Source: Nitrososphaerota archaeon
GTDB lineage: Archaea > Thermoproteota > Nitrososphaeria > Nitrososphaerales > UBA183
DNA length: 64,000 nt
NCBI GenBank assembly: GCA_029784795.1
Contig: JAFMAW010000001.1
Location: 62,001 to 126,000 of the forward strand
Reading direction: 5' to 3'
The notes under the pieces were generated by a model. That model did not search any database. It was not told the DNA's origin and worked only from the letters and a program-made list of their open reading frames with translations. Below are positions 49,134 through 58,071 of this stretch, piece after piece (positions within the stretch are counted from its first letter, which is position 1; each line of letters starts with the position of its first letter). A program made the position numbers and the translations under genes.

Positions 49134-49271
49134 CCCTTCGCCGCCGGCCATCTTCCGACTTTATAACTATCGGGAGCCGTCGCGGCGCGCGAAATGGACG
49201 GAGCTGCCCGGGTCTGACTGGGCCGCTCCGAGATGCTTACATCCACCTGCGCCGGGCTCCTCGCGGGAGGA

Positions 49272-49721
49272 ATGGCGATGCACTTCGAAGGGAACTTCGA
49301 CGCTCGGGCGCCACCCGCGAGGGTCTACTCCGCCCTGATGGACCCCAACGAGCTCTCAGCCTGCATGCCGGGCTTCCAGAGGGCAGAAGTGAAGTCGCCG
49401 GGCGAGTTCACGGTGGTGGTGAAGGCAGGGGTCTCCTTCATCAGGGGGGACTTCACCATCAGGTTCAGCCTGGCAGAGGCCCGGGAACCGACCCACGCCA
49501 AGCTCCTGGGGAGGGGGTCGGGGATGGGGAGCGTCGTCGACATCGAGGCGACCATGGACATCTCGGAAGCCGCAGGGGGAGGTTCGTCCATGAAGTGGTC
49601 CGCTGAGGCGAGGGTGGGGGGGAAGATCGCCTCGCTCGGGGAGCGCCTCCTGGAGGGTCAGGCCGAGAAGATAATCAGGGAGATGTTCGCGTGCCTCCGG
49701 GCGAAGTTCGACCGGGCCTAG
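49272..49721 (+). CDS. coxG: CoxG-like SRPBCC-domain protein
   Basis: This 149-residue protein has the CoxG pattern: F-E-G-N-F-D, P-x-x-V-Y-S-A-L-M-D-P, C-M-P-G-F, then V-V-D-I-E-A-T-M and R-V-G-G-K-I-A-S-L-G. CoxG anchors or helps mature molybdenum hydroxylases at the membrane in carbon monoxide oxidisers. ATG 49272 has GGGAGGA just upstream. It reads opposite to coxS, and the two stops are 22 nt apart. Confidence 0.85.
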   Translation: MAMHFEGNFDARAPPARVYSALMDPNELSACMPGFQRAEVKSPGEFTVVVKAGVSFIRGDFTIRFSLAEAREPTHAKLLGRGSGMGSVVDIEATMDISEAAGGGSSMKWSAEARVGGKIASLGERLLEGQAEKIIREMFACLRAKFDRA

Positions 49722-49743
49722 GCGCGGCCCCGGCAGAGCAGGT

Positions 49744-50229
49744 CTAGGCCTTGCGCCTGCGTCGGGCCTTGGCTGCGTACTTCACCGATTCGATGATCTT
49801 CTCGTAGCCCGTGCACCTGCATATGTTGCCTGATATCGCTGTCCTGATCTCGTCCTCGGTAGGGTCTGGGTTCTCCTTGAGGAGAGCGTAGGCTGAAATC
49901 AGCATCCCGGGGGTGCAGAATCCGCACTGCAGGCCGTGCTTAGCCACAAAGCCCTCCTGCACCGGGTCCAGCTTCCCATGGTCTCCCAGGCCTTCCACCG
50001 TCATCACCTTCCTCCCGTCTGCCTGTACAGCCAGCACGGTGCACGACTTCACCGCCTTCCCGTCCAGGAGGACCGTGCACGCCCCGCAGCTGGTGGTGTC
50101 GCACCCTATGTGGCTCCCGGTGAGGCCGAGGTTCTCTCTGAGGAAGTGCACCAGCAGCAGCCGTGGCTCCACGTCGGCCTCCCTCTTGACGCCGTTGACC
50201 TCCACCGCGATGCGCCTCGTCTGAGGCAT
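49744..50229 (-). CDS. coxS: Molybdenum hydroxylase small (2Fe-2S) subunit, CoxS-like
   Basis: This 161-residue protein binds two 2Fe-2S clusters: a plant-ferredoxin-type site (G-C-D-T-T-S-C-G-A-C-T-V ... S-C) and the second site Q-C-G-F-C-T-P-G ... I-C-R-C-T-G-Y. It transfers electrons from the molybdenum site to FAD. The gene directly follows coxM. The tail is unusually basic (A-R-R-R-R-K). Confidence 0.95.
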   Translation of the reverse strand: MPQTRRIAVEVNGVKREADVEPRLLLVHFLRENLGLTGSHIGCDTTSCGACTVLLDGKAVKSCTVLAVQADGRKVMTVEGLGDHGKLDPVQEGFVAKHGLQCGFCTPGMLISAYALLKENPDPTEDEIRTAISGNICRCTGYEKIIESVKYAAKARRRRKA

Positions 50230-51108
50230 CTACGTCCGCCTCCTCGCCCGCTGGCTGGCCCTCTCCAAACCCCTGGCCACGAGCAGCCTGATCAGGCCCC
50301 GCTTGTACTCCTCGGTGCCTCTGATGTCCGACGTCGGCGACGACGCGTCGGCGGCGAGCTCCCCCGCTTCCTGGGCCGCCCTCCTGTCTGTGGCTTTCTT
50401 CCCGAGCATGGCCTCTTCTGCCTTGGCGGCCTTCAGCGCTGTCGGCCCTGCGCTGGTGAGGCCTATCCCGACCCTGGTGCACTCGGACTCCCTGCCAAGG
50501 CTCACCTGCACCGCGACGCCGGCGGTAGCGAAGTCTGCGACCTTCTGCTCCACCTTCAGGTAGACCCCTCCGCTGCGCGGGGGCGGTACCGGGATCAGGG
50601 CCTCGGTGAGTATCTCGTCATGGGCCAAGGCGGTTGTGAACGTGTCGACGAAGAAGTCTTCGGCCCTGACCGACCGCTCTCCGGAAGGCCCGGTGGCTGC
50701 GAGGTCCCCTCCAGCCGCAAGGAGGACCGCGGGGAGGTCGTTGGAAGGATCACCGTGCGAAAGGTTGCCGCCGACGGTCCCGAGGTTGCGGACCAGCGGG
50801 TCTGCTATCGTCAGCGAGGCATCGTGGAGCGCCCCGTATCTCTTCTTCAGCAGGGCAGAACTGTTGAGGGTCGAAACCCTGGTCAGCGCCCCGATCCTGA
50901 GGAACCCCCCTGACTCCCTGATGTAGTCGAGCCCGGTGACCCTGTTGATGTCTACCAACAGGGCGGGGGCGGCCAGGCGCAGCTTGAGGAGCGGGATCAA
51001 GCTCTGACCCCCGGCGAGGACCTTCGCCTCGCCTCCCCTGCTCTTCAGGAGGTCAACAGCCTCCCGGACGCTCTTCGGGGCGGCATATTCGAACCGTGGT
51101 GGAATCAT
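50230..51108 (-). CDS. coxM: Molybdenum hydroxylase FAD subunit, CoxM-like
   Basis: This 292-residue protein has the two FAD motifs of the family: A-G-G-Q-S-L-I-P near residue 37 and T-V-G-G-N-L-S-H-G-D-P near residue 110. It accepts electrons from the 2Fe-2S subunit and passes them to an external acceptor. It overlaps the large-subunit gene by 4 nt. Confidence 0.95.
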   Translation of the reverse strand: MIPPRFEYAAPKSVREAVDLLKSRGGEAKVLAGGQSLIPLLKLRLAAPALLVDINRVTGLDYIRESGGFLRIGALTRVSTLNSSALLKKRYGALHDASLTIADPLVRNLGTVGGNLSHGDPSNDLPAVLLAAGGDLAATGPSGERSVRAEDFFVDTFTTALAHDEILTEALIPVPPPRSGGVYLKVEQKVADFATAGVAVQVSLGRESECTRVGIGLTSAGPTALKAAKAEEAMLGKKATDRRAAQEAGELAADASSPTSDIRGTEEYKRGLIRLLVARGLERASQRARRRT

Positions 51109-53177
51109 CTCGCACGCTCCTCCTTGGCTCCGGTTACGTCTGCGGCCCAGAGCTTTTCGGGCCCTATGGGGAGGGCCGTGAACCTCCTGCCAAGGAGGAC
51201 CTCGATGGCGCGCGTGGCTGCCGGAGGGACCCCGATCGTCGGGCTCTCTCCCACGCCCTTCGCTCCGTGGGGGAGGGTGGACCGGCTTGCCGCGGTCATC
51301 ACGACTGATCTTGGCATCTCGGTGGCGTGGATCAACCCCGCGTCGGCGATGGACGCGGTCAGGAGCTGGCCGTCCTCGCTGTAGACCGCCTGCTCGTACA
51401 TCACTTCCCCTATCCCCTGGGCTACACCCCCCGTGATCTGGCTCTCAAGCATGAACTGGCTCAGGACCCTGCCCGCGTCGTAGAACGACACGACCTCGTC
51501 AACGACCGCGTTCCCATCCTTGGTCAGGCGGGCGGACACCATGTTCGCCCCGAGGGTGTTGAGGAGGTCTTTCGGCTTGAAGAACGCCTCGGCCTCGTAT
51601 TCGCCTTCAAGCAGGCGGGCCGGTGAGTACTTCTTTCCAAGCTTCTTCTTAGCCGCCGCCTTCAGGCTCCTGCTGGCTTCCACGACCGCCCCTCCGCCCA
51701 GTATGGCCGTCCTGCTCCCCCAGCTCCCCACCCCTCCGGAGATGGAGCTGGTGTCAGTGTGCTGGAAGTCTATCACGTCCTGGGGGATGCCGAGTTCCCC
51801 GCTGACCAGGCTCTTGGCGAAGACGTCGTGCCTCTGGCCGTGGGAGCTCCCTCCCATCCATACCCTCACCCTGCCCCCCTTCACCGCCAGCTTGGCCGAT
51901 TCGCCTCCGTATGAGGCGGGGATCAGCATGAAGAACGAAAGGCCGACCTTCTCCTTCTTCTTCCGGCTCGAATACTTGAACGCCCTCAGCGCCTCCATGA
52001 AGAACCGCTTCGACGGCGGCGCCTCCATCCCCAGGGGGGACGTGGTCCTCTTGGATGTAGCGTTCCTCAGCCTCACTTCGGCTGCGTCGACCCCTGTCTC
52101 GTCGGCGAGCCTGTCCATCATCCTCTCCATGAAGAAAGCGGCTTCCGGCCTCCCCGCCCCGCGGTAGGGGCCTATGTTCACCTTGTTGGTCAGGACCGCC
52201 TTCGCGGTGGCGTAGGCGTTTGGGACCGCATAGGGTCCGATCAGCTGAGACGCGATCCACTTCGGGGTCCACGCCCCTCCTCCCAGAGGGTATGCTCCCA
52301 CGTCGACGAGGATGTCGGCTTTCAGCCCCTTCAGCTTCCCCTTCCTGTCGGCGTAGACCTTCATCTTCCCCCTGACCCCTCGCCCCATGTTCGTGGACAG
52401 GATGTTCTCATATCTGCTCTCGGACCACTTCACCGGTCTCTTGGTCTTCATGGCCGCGTAGGCCGCGACCACATACTCGGGGTAGATCCCACCCTTTGAG
52501 CCGAAGCCCCCGCCCGTGTCCAGCTGCACCACCCTCACGGACTCCTCCTTCAGTCCCAGCGACCCTGCGAGGCCCTCGCGCCACGAGAAGGGGGACTGGG
52601 TCGACGCGTAGACCGTCAGGACGGAGCCATCGTAGACCGCCACCATCCCCTTCGTCTCCAGGGGGTTGGGCGCGATCCTCGCCATCCTCAGCGTCTCCTC
52701 CACCTCCACCGGCGCCTTCAACTCGAAGTCCTTCCCCAACTCGGCCGCCGCGACTAGGTTCTTCTCCATCCCCGGATGAATCGGCTCTGACTCCAGGGCC
52801 CGCTCAGGGTCCATCACAGGTTTCAGCGGCTCGTACTGGACGTCCACCTCCTCGGCCTTGTCCGCCGCTTCGTACCTGTCGGTGCCGAGGACCGCAGCGA
52901 CCGGCTGACCCACGTAGTTGACGTAGCTTGCCGAGAGCGCGGGGAACGAGACCGACGCCTTCCCCCCGGCGTCCTCGCCCACGGACTCCATGGTCGCCTT
53001 CAGCTCGTTCCCTGTTATCCCGCCGCTCACCGAGAGGACGCGCGCCCTGGCGTACGGGCTCCTGACGACGTGGAGATGGAGCATCCCTTCGAGCTTGATG
53101 TCGTCTACGTACCTCCCCGCACCACGCACGAAGCGTACATCGGGATCCTGCTCCTCCCCCACGAAACTAACTGACAT
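51105..53177 (-). CDS. Molybdenum hydroxylase large subunit, form II CoxL / xanthine dehydrogenase type
   Basis: This protein of about 690 residues binds molybdopterin cytosine dinucleotide. The active-site loop is P-Y-R-G-A-G-R (337-343), the form II type; true CO dehydrogenase (form I) has a cysteine here. The catalytic glutamate is in G-V-G-E-S-P. The Q-L-D-T-G-G-G-F-G motif is intact. I start at ATG 53177. Substrates of form II enzymes include aldehydes, purines and others, so CO oxidation should not be assumed. It is the first gene of the LMS set, with CoxG, XdhC, MoaB and MoeB nearby. Confidence 0.9.
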   Translation of the reverse strand: MSVSFVGEEQDPDVRFVRGAGRYVDDIKLEGMLHLHVVRSPYARARVLSVSGGITGNELKATMESVGEDAGGKASVSFPALSASYVNYVGQPVAAVLGTDRYEAADKAEEVDVQYEPLKPVMDPERALESEPIHPGMEKNLVAAAELGKDFELKAPVEVEETLRMARIAPNPLETKGMVAVYDGSVLTVYASTQSPFSWREGLAGSLGLKEESVRVVQLDTGGGFGSKGGIYPEYVVAAYAAMKTKRPVKWSESRYENILSTNMGRGVRGKMKVYADRKGKLKGLKADILVDVGAYPLGGGAWTPKWIASQLIGPYAVPNAYATAKAVLTNKVNIGPYRGAGRPEAAFFMERMMDRLADETGVDAAEVRLRNATSKRTTSPLGMEAPPSKRFFMEALRAFKYSSRKKKEKVGLSFFMLIPASYGGESAKLAVKGGRVRVWMGGSSHGQRHDVFAKSLVSGELGIPQDVIDFQHTDTSSISGGVGSWGSRTAILGGGAVVEASRSLKAAAKKKLGKKYSPARLLEGEYEAEAFFKPKDLLNTLGANMVSARLTKDGNAVVDEVVSFYDAGRVLSQFMLESQITGGVAQGIGEVMYEQAVYSEDGQLLTASIADAGLIHATEMPRSVVMTAASRSTLPHGAKGVGESPTIGVPPAATRAIEVLLGRRFTALPIGPEKLWAADVTGAKEERAR

Positions 53178-53352
53178 CCTCTTCGCCGTTGGCGCCGCGA
53201 TGCTCCTGAAGTTAAATTTTCGGGATGGAGGCCACGTCGACCCGTCGCGACCCCCCCGCCGGGCTGAGATGGTGCGGACGGCGGAGCACACGCGAAGAAA
53301 GCGGCTGCTTCGTGAGACATAAGTAGCTTCGGGTCCGAGCCGGGCTCCGTCC

Positions 53353-55080
53353 ATGGCGTTCGACTACGGGACGCTGCCGAGGGAGTTCAGGCGGAGATAC
53401 GTCCCCGAAGGCATCAGGTTCGAGCGGGGAGACATCTCGAAGATGTTCGAGGAGCTCTCATCCAGGGCGATCGCCGGCCCGCCCGAGTTCGAGAGGTGGG
53501 TCCTCGACGGGTCCGAGTTCGACGCATACCTCTACGAGCAGAGGGCGATCCGCTACATCAACAGCACCAGGCAGACCGACAACCCGGAGTTCACGAAGTC
53601 CTACGAGGACTACGTGGAAGGCCTCGAGCCGAGAATCAAGGTCGCGTCCTTCGAGCTGCTGAAGAGATACGCGGCTTCGCCGTTCAGGGGCGCCCTCCCC
53701 CCGTCCTATGCCATGGAAGACAGGCGGCGAGACGCCGCGGTCAGGACCTTCAGGGCAGAGAACGTCGAGCTGGAGAAGCAGGACTCCGCCCTCTCCCAGG
53801 CGTACCAGCGGACCATGGGGGCGATGACGGTACAGTATCGCGGCCAGGAGCGGACGCTCCAGCAGATGGCGAAGTTCCTCGAAGAGACGGACAGGAGGGT
53901 CAGGGAGGAAGCCTGGCGCCTGGCGAGCGAGAGGGCCGTCAGGGACAGCGGCGCCCTCGACGACATCTACTCCAAGATGGTGAAACTGAGGGACGACGAG
54001 GCGAAGAACGCAGGCTTCGAGAACTTCGAAGACTACGTCTTCGTGAAAAAGAACAGGTTCGACTACACCCCTGACGACTGCGCCGCCTTCCACGAGGCGG
54101 TCGAAGAGTACATCGTGCCGCTCAGTAGGGAGATAGACAGGGGAAGGGAGGAGAAGATGAGGGTGGACACGCTGAGGCCCTGGGACCTCAACGTCGACCC
54201 CGAGGGGAAGCCCCCGCTCGCGCCGTTCTCAGACATCGGCGGCCTCGTCCGCGGCGCCAGGAAGGTGGTCGCCGGAGTAGACCCGGAGCTCTCCGGCTAC
54301 TTCGACACCATGGCGAGACTCGAGCTCCTAGACCTAGACAGCAGGAAAGGGAAGGCGCCCGGGGGGTACCAGGACGAGTTCGCGGAGCTGAGGCTGCCTT
54401 TCATCTTCATGAACGCCGCGAACCGGGATACCGACGTGAGGACCCTGCTGCACGAGGCGGGGCACAGCTTCCATACCTTCCTCATGAGGAAGGGCAGGCT
54501 CCCGTTCTTCAACGCCGGTGCCAACCTCCCCCTCGAGTTCGCCGAGGTGGCCTCGATGTCAATGGAGGTGATCTCCGGGGAGCACTATGGGGGGGTCTTC
54601 TACGACGAGGAGGGCGCCCGCCGCTCCAACTGGTGGGAGGCAGCGGCCAACGTCAAGCTGTTCGCCTGGATAGCCACCATAGACGCCTTCCAGCACTGGG
54701 TCTACAACCACCCCGGCCATTCACCTGAGGAGCGCGCCCGGGCCTGGCTCGCGACCCTCGACCGGTTCGGCGGAAGGGAGAGCTACGAAGGCGTCGAGGA
54801 AGCGAGGCGGTACCGCTGGCAGAGGCAGCTCCACCTCTATGAGTCGCCCTTCTACTACATAGAGTACGGCATCGCGCTGACCGGCGCGCTGGGGGTCTGG
54901 GCAAGATACAGGAAAGACAGGCGGGACGCCGTCGACGCATACAAAGGGGCGCTTTCTCTGGGGGCCACGAAGCCGCTCCCGGAGCTCTTCAAAGCCGCGG
55001 GGGTCGAGTGGGGCTTCGGGGCCGCGGCCATGAGCAGGTGCGCGGACGGGCTCCGCTCCGCTATGAAAGAGTACGGATGA
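53353..55080 (+). CDS. M3-family oligopeptidase (PepF-like)
   Basis: This 575-residue zinc peptidase has the site L-L-H-E-A-G-H-S-F-H-T, with the downstream glutamate in E-F-A-E-V-A-S-M-S. Length and layout match oligoendopeptidase F, which degrades short peptides in the cytoplasm. ATG 53353 follows a CATAAGTA-like element about 30 nt upstream. It is divergent from the CoxL gene and followed after 7 nt by a membrane-protein gene. Confidence 0.92.
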   Translation: MAFDYGTLPREFRRRYVPEGIRFERGDISKMFEELSSRAIAGPPEFERWVLDGSEFDAYLYEQRAIRYINSTRQTDNPEFTKSYEDYVEGLEPRIKVASFELLKRYAASPFRGALPPSYAMEDRRRDAAVRTFRAENVELEKQDSALSQAYQRTMGAMTVQYRGQERTLQQMAKFLEETDRRVREEAWRLASERAVRDSGALDDIYSKMVKLRDDEAKNAGFENFEDYVFVKKNRFDYTPDDCAAFHEAVEEYIVPLSREIDRGREEKMRVDTLRPWDLNVDPEGKPPLAPFSDIGGLVRGARKVVAGVDPELSGYFDTMARLELLDLDSRKGKAPGGYQDEFAELRLPFIFMNAANRDTDVRTLLHEAGHSFHTFLMRKGRLPFFNAGANLPLEFAEVASMSMEVISGEHYGGVFYDEEGARRSNWWEAAANVKLFAWIATIDAFQHWVYNHPGHSPEERARAWLATLDRFGGRESYEGVEEARRYRWQRQLHLYESPFYYIEYGIALTGALGVWARYRKDRRDAVDAYKGALSLGATKPLPELFKAAGVEWGFGAAAMSRCADGLRSAMKEYG

Positions 55081-55087
55081 GCCAGGC

Positions 55088-55780
55088 ATGCTTCTAGACG
55101 CAGGGATACTGCTCGCCGCGCTGGGGATCACCGCCCTGGAACTCGCCGAGGCGGCGGCCGTCGGGCTGGCGCTCTTCGCCGAGTCCCGGAGCGCGCTCGC
55201 CTTCGCCTCTGTCGCAGCCGGGTGCGTCGCCGTCTTCGCCCCGGCGTTCCTGGCCGCCGACGCGATATCGCTGCTCCCCGTAGCCTACATCAGGCTGGTG
55301 GGGGGCGTCCTCCTCCTGTACTTCGGGCTGAGGCTGACCCGGAGCGCCAGGCGGTCTGTGGTGAGGAGCAAGACGACGGGCTTCAAGCCAGAGACGTTCG
55401 AGAAGGGGCTGATGTACACCGGGTTCTCGGTGGGGGCGATTGAGGCGTTCGAGGCGTCAATCGTCCTCGTGGGGCTCCTCCCTCAGAGCTTCTCCTCCGC
55501 GGGGGCTGGGTTCGCCGCCGGGGTGGTGCTGGTGATAGTCGCGACCTTCGCCCTGCGGTCCCAGGTCAGGAAGGTGAAGCAGGCGAACATGAAGGTGGCC
55601 GTGTCCGCCCTCCTCCTCACCTTCTCGGCCTTCTGGTTCGGCGAGACCCTGCTCCCGCTCAACGACGCCCTCATCGTCCCAATCTTTCTGGTCTTCGCCT
55701 TCGCAGTCCACAGGTTCGCCAACAGGCCGGTCCGTCCCCCCGCCCCCCAGGGTCCCGGGGGACCGCTCCAGAAGACATAA
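55088..55780 (+). CDS. Multi-pass membrane protein with repeated acidic motifs
   Basis: This 230-residue protein has about seven helices in two related halves. Each half opens with an acidic helix motif: L-E-L-A-E-A-A-A-V near the N-terminus and I-E-A-F-E-A-S-I-V near residue 118. This resembles the layout of LysE, TerC and Gdt1/TMEM165-like transporters, so metal ion or solute export is plausible, but I cannot name the family. The C-terminus is Pro-rich. It begins 7 nt after the peptidase gene. Confidence 0.6.
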   Translation: MLLDAGILLAALGITALELAEAAAVGLALFAESRSALAFASVAAGCVAVFAPAFLAADAISLLPVAYIRLVGGVLLLYFGLRLTRSARRSVVRSKTTGFKPETFEKGLMYTGFSVGAIEAFEASIVLVGLLPQSFSSAGAGFAAGVVLVIVATFALRSQVRKVKQANMKVAVSALLLTFSAFWFGETLLPLNDALIVPIFLVFAFAVHRFANRPVRPPAPQGPGGPLQKT

Positions 55781-55951
55781 GACGCCTGGGGCTGACATGG
55801 CGTCCTTGCGCCTCTCCACGGGAGCTTCCGACTCGCCCGGCGCGGCGGCTCTCCGGCAGGCTTCCCCTCAGGACGGCAGGAGAGCGCCACGCTCGGCCAT
55901 CGGACCTTCCTGCTGCGCGCCGGTCCAGGAGGCCAGGAGCAGGGAGCCGCG

Positions 55952-56911
55952 ATGGACGGAATAACAGTAGGGGTGTTCGGCACAGACCAGGCGGCGAAGT
56001 CCTCTTTCGAAAGCTCTGTGGCCAAGAAGAGCGAAGCGGAAGGCATGTCAGTCTATTCGAGGACCGAAGGAGGGCGTCGTTATTCGTTCCTGGACACGGC
56101 AGACTATCCTGAAAGGATCCAGGGCTACGCCAGGATAGCCTCGCTCGCGGACCACGCGCTGTACTTCTATCCGAGCTCGGGCCGGCTGTCCGCCCCGGAT
56201 GGCGAACTCGCCATACTCGTAGGGGCCTTCGGGCTCCGGGGGACCCTGGAGCTCCTGGACGGGGCCGTCCCTGCGGCAGCCGCTGCGTCTGCGTTGAAGG
56301 GGACTTCCGTCGCGGGCTTCAGGCAGGAGGAGCGCCAGTCAGGGTCCTCTGCCATTGACCTGGGCTCGGCCGTCCCCAGGGAAGACCTCGCCCTGGATAA
56401 GACCCTGGTCTACGTCGACAGGGTCTTCACGGTGAAGGGGGTCGGGACCGTGGCGCTGGGGTTCGTCCTCTCGGGGACCGTTTCGGTGCACGACCAGCTC
56501 CGCCCCGTCCCGGGTCCGCCAGACCTGCGGGCCGACGTGAAGGGGATACAGGTGAACGACGTGGACTTCCAGTCAGCAGGGCGGGGGATCCGGGTGGGGC
56601 TCTCCCTCAGAGGGGTCGAGCCCAAGGACCTCGACAGGAGCCGCTGGCTGGACGACGGGTCCTTCGCCCTCTCCGACTCGCTGAGCTTCAGCTTCGTGAA
56701 GTCGCCGTTCTACAGGCAGGAGGTCGCGCCCAGGGACCTCCACGTCCAGCTCCCCGGGGAGATGGTCCCGGCCCGGGTGACCCAGGAGGGCGGCACGCTC
56801 ACGGCGAAGTTCCCCTGGCCGGTCCCGGCCTGGGACGGGATGAGGGGGGCCCTGGTCGACCTCAACGGAGGCGCCCTCAGGGTGGCCGGGGGGCTCTCGT
56901 GCAAGCTTTAA
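55952..56911 (+). CDS. Degenerate SelB/EF-Tu-like translation GTPase relative
   Basis: Residues about 150-235 match domain 2 of SelB/EF-Tu (V-D-R-V-F-T-V-K-G-V-G-T-V-A-L-G and L-S-G-T-V). The N-terminal G domain is reduced: the P-loop reads G-T-D-Q-A-A-K-S-S without the usual glycine before lysine, D-T-A-D-Y-P-E replaces D-x-P-G-H, and no N-K-x-D is visible. A third beta-barrel-like domain follows. It probably does not hydrolyse GTP. Selenocysteine machinery is not seen here, so its role is unknown. Confidence 0.7.
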   Translation: MDGITVGVFGTDQAAKSSFESSVAKKSEAEGMSVYSRTEGGRRYSFLDTADYPERIQGYARIASLADHALYFYPSSGRLSAPDGELAILVGAFGLRGTLELLDGAVPAAAAASALKGTSVAGFRQEERQSGSSAIDLGSAVPREDLALDKTLVYVDRVFTVKGVGTVALGFVLSGTVSVHDQLRPVPGPPDLRADVKGIQVNDVDFQSAGRGIRVGLSLRGVEPKDLDRSRWLDDGSFALSDSLSFSFVKSPFYRQEVAPRDLHVQLPGEMVPARVTQEGGTLTAKFPWPVPAWDGMRGALVDLNGGALRVAGGLSCKL

Positions 56912-56935
56912 TCCCGGAGCTCAGTCAGGGACCCG

Positions 56936-57493
56936 ATGCCCGACACTGAGGTCGCCACCTTCGGGAGCGGATGTTTCTGGTGCTCCGAGGCGGTCTTCTC
57001 GGAGCTGCAGGGGGTGCTCGCCGTGACGCCGGGCTACTCCGGCGGCGGCAAGCCCAACCCGTCCTATGAGGAGGTCTGCACCGACACCACGGGGCACGCC
57101 GAAGTCGCTCAGGTGACCTTCGACCCGGCGGCCATCAGTTACAGGGAGCTGCTCGAGGTCTTCTTCTCCACCCACGACCCGACCACCCTCAACAGGCAGG
57201 GGGCCGACGTCGGGACCCAGTACAGATCAGTGATCTTCTACGCGGACGAGCGCCAAAAGTCAGAGGCGGACGCGATGATCGGGGAGCTCTCCGGCGAGCG
57301 GGTCTTCCGGAACCCTATCGTCACCGAGGTCGCGCCCCTGGGCGCCTTCTATCCTGCCGAAGACTATCACCGAGGATACTTCGCCCGCAACCCGTCCAAG
57401 CCATACTGCCAGGCGGTCGTCGCCCCGAAGCTAGCGAAGTTCAGGGCCCACTGGAAGGCCAAGCTGAAGGCCGCCCAGGTCCACCCAGCCTGA
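56936..57493 (+). CDS. msrA: Peptide methionine sulfoxide reductase A
   Basis: This 185-residue enzyme reduces methionine S-sulfoxide. The catalytic cysteine is in G-S-G-C-F-W-C-S-E, followed by G-Y-S-G-G and the N-P-S-Y-E-E-V-C substrate region; the resolving machinery is less clear. ATG 56936 lies 26.5 nt after the centre of a CTTTAATC box, giving a leaderless transcript. It fits an oxygen-exposed life style. Confidence 0.93.
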   Translation: MPDTEVATFGSGCFWCSEAVFSELQGVLAVTPGYSGGGKPNPSYEEVCTDTTGHAEVAQVTFDPAAISYRELLEVFFSTHDPTTLNRQGADVGTQYRSVIFYADERQKSEADAMIGELSGERVFRNPIVTEVAPLGAFYPAEDYHRGYFARNPSKPYCQAVVAPKLAKFRAHWKAKLKAAQVHPA

Positions 57494-57513
57494 GCTGATG
57501 GCCTGGTGGGGCA

Positions 57514-58071
57514 TTGAACGGGATCCTCGGCATAACCGGGACTCCGGGCACAGGCAAGAAGTCCATCGCCCCCCTGGTGGCCGAGCTGCTCGGCGCGGAG
57601 TGCTTCAGCATCAACGAGCTGGCCAGAGACCACGGCTACGCCGAGGCGAAGGGGGATGACTACGAGGTGGACACGAAGGGGCTCCGCCGGAAGATCGCCT
57701 CCCTGGTCCCGAGGCCGTCTGTCCTCCATGGCCACCTCCTCCCTGCCGTCCTCGGCCGCTCGCTGGCGGAGAGGGTGGTGGTGCTAAGATGCGAGCCTGG
57801 GGTTCTGGGGGGGAGGCTCAGGGACCGGGGGTATCCTGGGCCGAAGGTGAGGGCGAACCTCGAGGCCGAGCTGATAGGCCTGGTCGCGTCCGAGGCCTAC
57901 AATGCCTTCGGCGCGCTCACCTGCGAGTTCGACACGACGTCGACTGCCCCGCCGGCGGCCGCGGCCGCGGTGGTCAGGCTCGCAGAAAGGAAGGCGGCGG
58001 GGCGTCGCATCGACTGGACGCGGCGCTACGACTCTGCACTGAAGCTGAGGTCGCTGCTCCCGCCTGAATGA
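57514..58071 (+). CDS. Adenylate kinase of the AK6/Fap7 type
   Basis: This 185-residue protein has the P-loop G-T-P-G-T-G-K-K-S and the D-T-K-G-L-R-R/H-G-H-L-L layout of AK6 (hCINAP/Fap7), which phosphorylates AMP and aids small ribosomal subunit maturation in eukaryotes and archaea. It starts at TTG 57514 just after msrA. Its last 46 nt overlap the end of the convergent HerA-like gene. Confidence 0.85.
   Translation: MNGILGITGTPGTGKKSIAPLVAELLGAECFSINELARDHGYAEAKGDDYEVDTKGLRRKIASLVPRPSVLHGHLLPAVLGRSLAERVVVLRCEPGVLGGRLRDRGYPGPKVRANLEAELIGLVASEAYNAFGALTCEFDTTSTAPPAAAAAVVRLAERKAAGRRIDWTRRYDSALKLRSLLPPE

Noticed and set aside
51105..53177. Annotation of the large subunit as aerobic CO dehydrogenase (form I CoxL)
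   Set aside because: The active-site loop is Y-R-G-A-G-R; the form I cysteine loop is absent.
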